Made by a program: the position numbers and the translations under genes | Notes under the pieces: generated by a model | What the model saw: the letters and a program-made list of their open reading frames with translations, nothing else | Database searches by the model: none | Told to the model about the DNA's origin: nothing | In this document: positions 63,649-64,000 of the stretch, piece by piece | Numbering within the stretch: the stretch's first letter is position 1 | Layout of the letters: every line of letters begins with the position of its first letter | Source: Nostoc sp. TCL240-02 | GTDB lineage: Bacteria; Cyanobacteriota; Cyanobacteriia; Cyanobacteriales; Nostocaceae | Assembly: GCF_013343235.1 (NCBI RefSeq) | Contig: NZ_CP040094.1 | Span: forward strand, 3,224,501-3,288,500 | Length of the DNA stretch: 64,000 nucleotides | Direction of reading: 5' to 3'

Positions 63649-64000
63649 TTAAATTTCCACTGATAATCCGGGATTAAAGTAATTATTTGGTTCATCTGGA
63701 TAACCACGCGGATTACAAATAACGCGAGTCAAACCTATTTGATAATCTAATTGATTGTGAATGTGGCCATGAATCCATAATAATGCTCCAGATTCCTCAA
63801 CTAAGGTATCAAGATTTGAAGCATAAGCAGCACTTAAAATATCTTCTTTATATTGAAAAGGTATAGACTTTACACTAGGAGCATGATGACTGATAATTAC
63901 AGTTTTACCAGACAAGCCAGATAATGTATTTTTTAACCAATTAACTGATTTTTTACAAATTAGCGCTGTGTCAATAGTTCTTAACTTTGAGTATTGAGGA
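63649..64000 (-). CDS. metallophosphoesterase, partial at the window edge
   Basis: The last 116 codons of a calcineurin-type phosphoesterase. Visible metal motifs are VIISHHAPSV (His-His) and WIHGHIHNQLDY (GHxH). The frame stays open to base 64000 (upstream reading QYSKLRTIDTALICKKSVNW), so the N-terminal half with the DxH and GNH(D/E) motifs lies outside. Substrate is unknown. Confidence 0.85.
   Translation of the reverse strand, partial: PQYSKLRTIDTALICKKSVNWLKNTLSGLSGKTVIISHHAPSVKSIPFQYKEDILSAAYASNLDTLVEESGALLWIHGHIHNQLDYQIGLTRVICNPRGYPDEPNNYFNPGLSVEI

Overview
The window looks like chromosome of a filamentous, probably heterocyst-forming cyanobacterium (Nostoc/Anabaena/Calothrix type). 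The evidence is dense HIP1 octamers (GCGATCGC) in genes and spacers, heptanucleotide repeat arrays of the STRR1/STRR2 kind known from that group, and typical genes: ndhD, the ferredoxin-thioredoxin reductase catalytic subunit, a CBS-CP12 fusion, a glycine-rich RRM protein, zinc-ribbon Ser/Thr kinases and several Uma2 proteins. No rRNA or tRNA gene, CRISPR array or prophage was recognised.

Layout. 0-2.3 kb: a compact S-M pair of a type I-like DNA methylation system with a half-length specificity subunit. 2.5-5.6 kb: an SLH-domain envelope protein, a Gln/Asn-rich membrane-anchored protein and the CBS-CP12 protein. 5.7-8.4 kb: LPS transport genes (LptA-like, LptB, LptF/G). 8.6-10.8 kb: a DUF309 gene overlapping ftrC, then a DUF58 gene. 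10.9-17.7 kb: an accessory island with a ParE/antitoxin pair, a Uma2 gene, a nonsense-mutated Phd/YefM-type antitoxin relic, and a gene for a TIR-like nucleotide-binding protein cut in two by a block of three insertion sequences (an IS630-type next to an IS701-type that itself contains an IS50/Tn5-like IS4 element). 17.8-30 kb: typA, a kinase followed by a periplasmic-binding-protein-like receptor, a MITE, hemerythrin protein, M20 amidohydrolase, pentapeptide protein, a second zinc-ribbon kinase, rpsU and an RRM protein. 30.4-34.8 kb: a degraded IS5-type element, a TPR protein and an ISAs1 element. 35.5-48.2 kb: CsbD, a response regulator/histidine kinase divergent from a NarL-type regulator, ndhD, a penicillin-acylase-type enzyme, a lipoprotein, a methyltransferase, a retropepsin-like protein and secA. 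48.5-55.6 kb: a diheme cytochrome, a MoxR ATPase, ribF, a metallo-hydrolase, surE and pheS. 55.6-58.7 kb: a second accessory patch with a RelE/YafQ-type toxin gene broken by a second copy of the same IS4 element, another Uma2 gene and a DUF4926 protein. 58.8-64 kb: an alpha/beta hydrolase, an S9 peptidase, recQ with an unusual 21-bp tandem repeat at its 3' end, and a metallophosphoesterase cut by the window edge.

The most informative region is 12.5-17.7 kb. All insertion boundaries and target duplications can be read, and removing the elements on paper restores one continuous 372-codon frame that ends in a TIR-like domain. This looks like a defence-type gene inactivated by transposition. Other signals are a CBS-CP12 fusion (Calvin-cycle redox switch joined to a nucleotide sensor), toxin-antitoxin wreckage, and repeat sequences that have entered coding regions in frame (ISAs1 transposase, RibF, cytochrome c) or supply a start codon (pheS).
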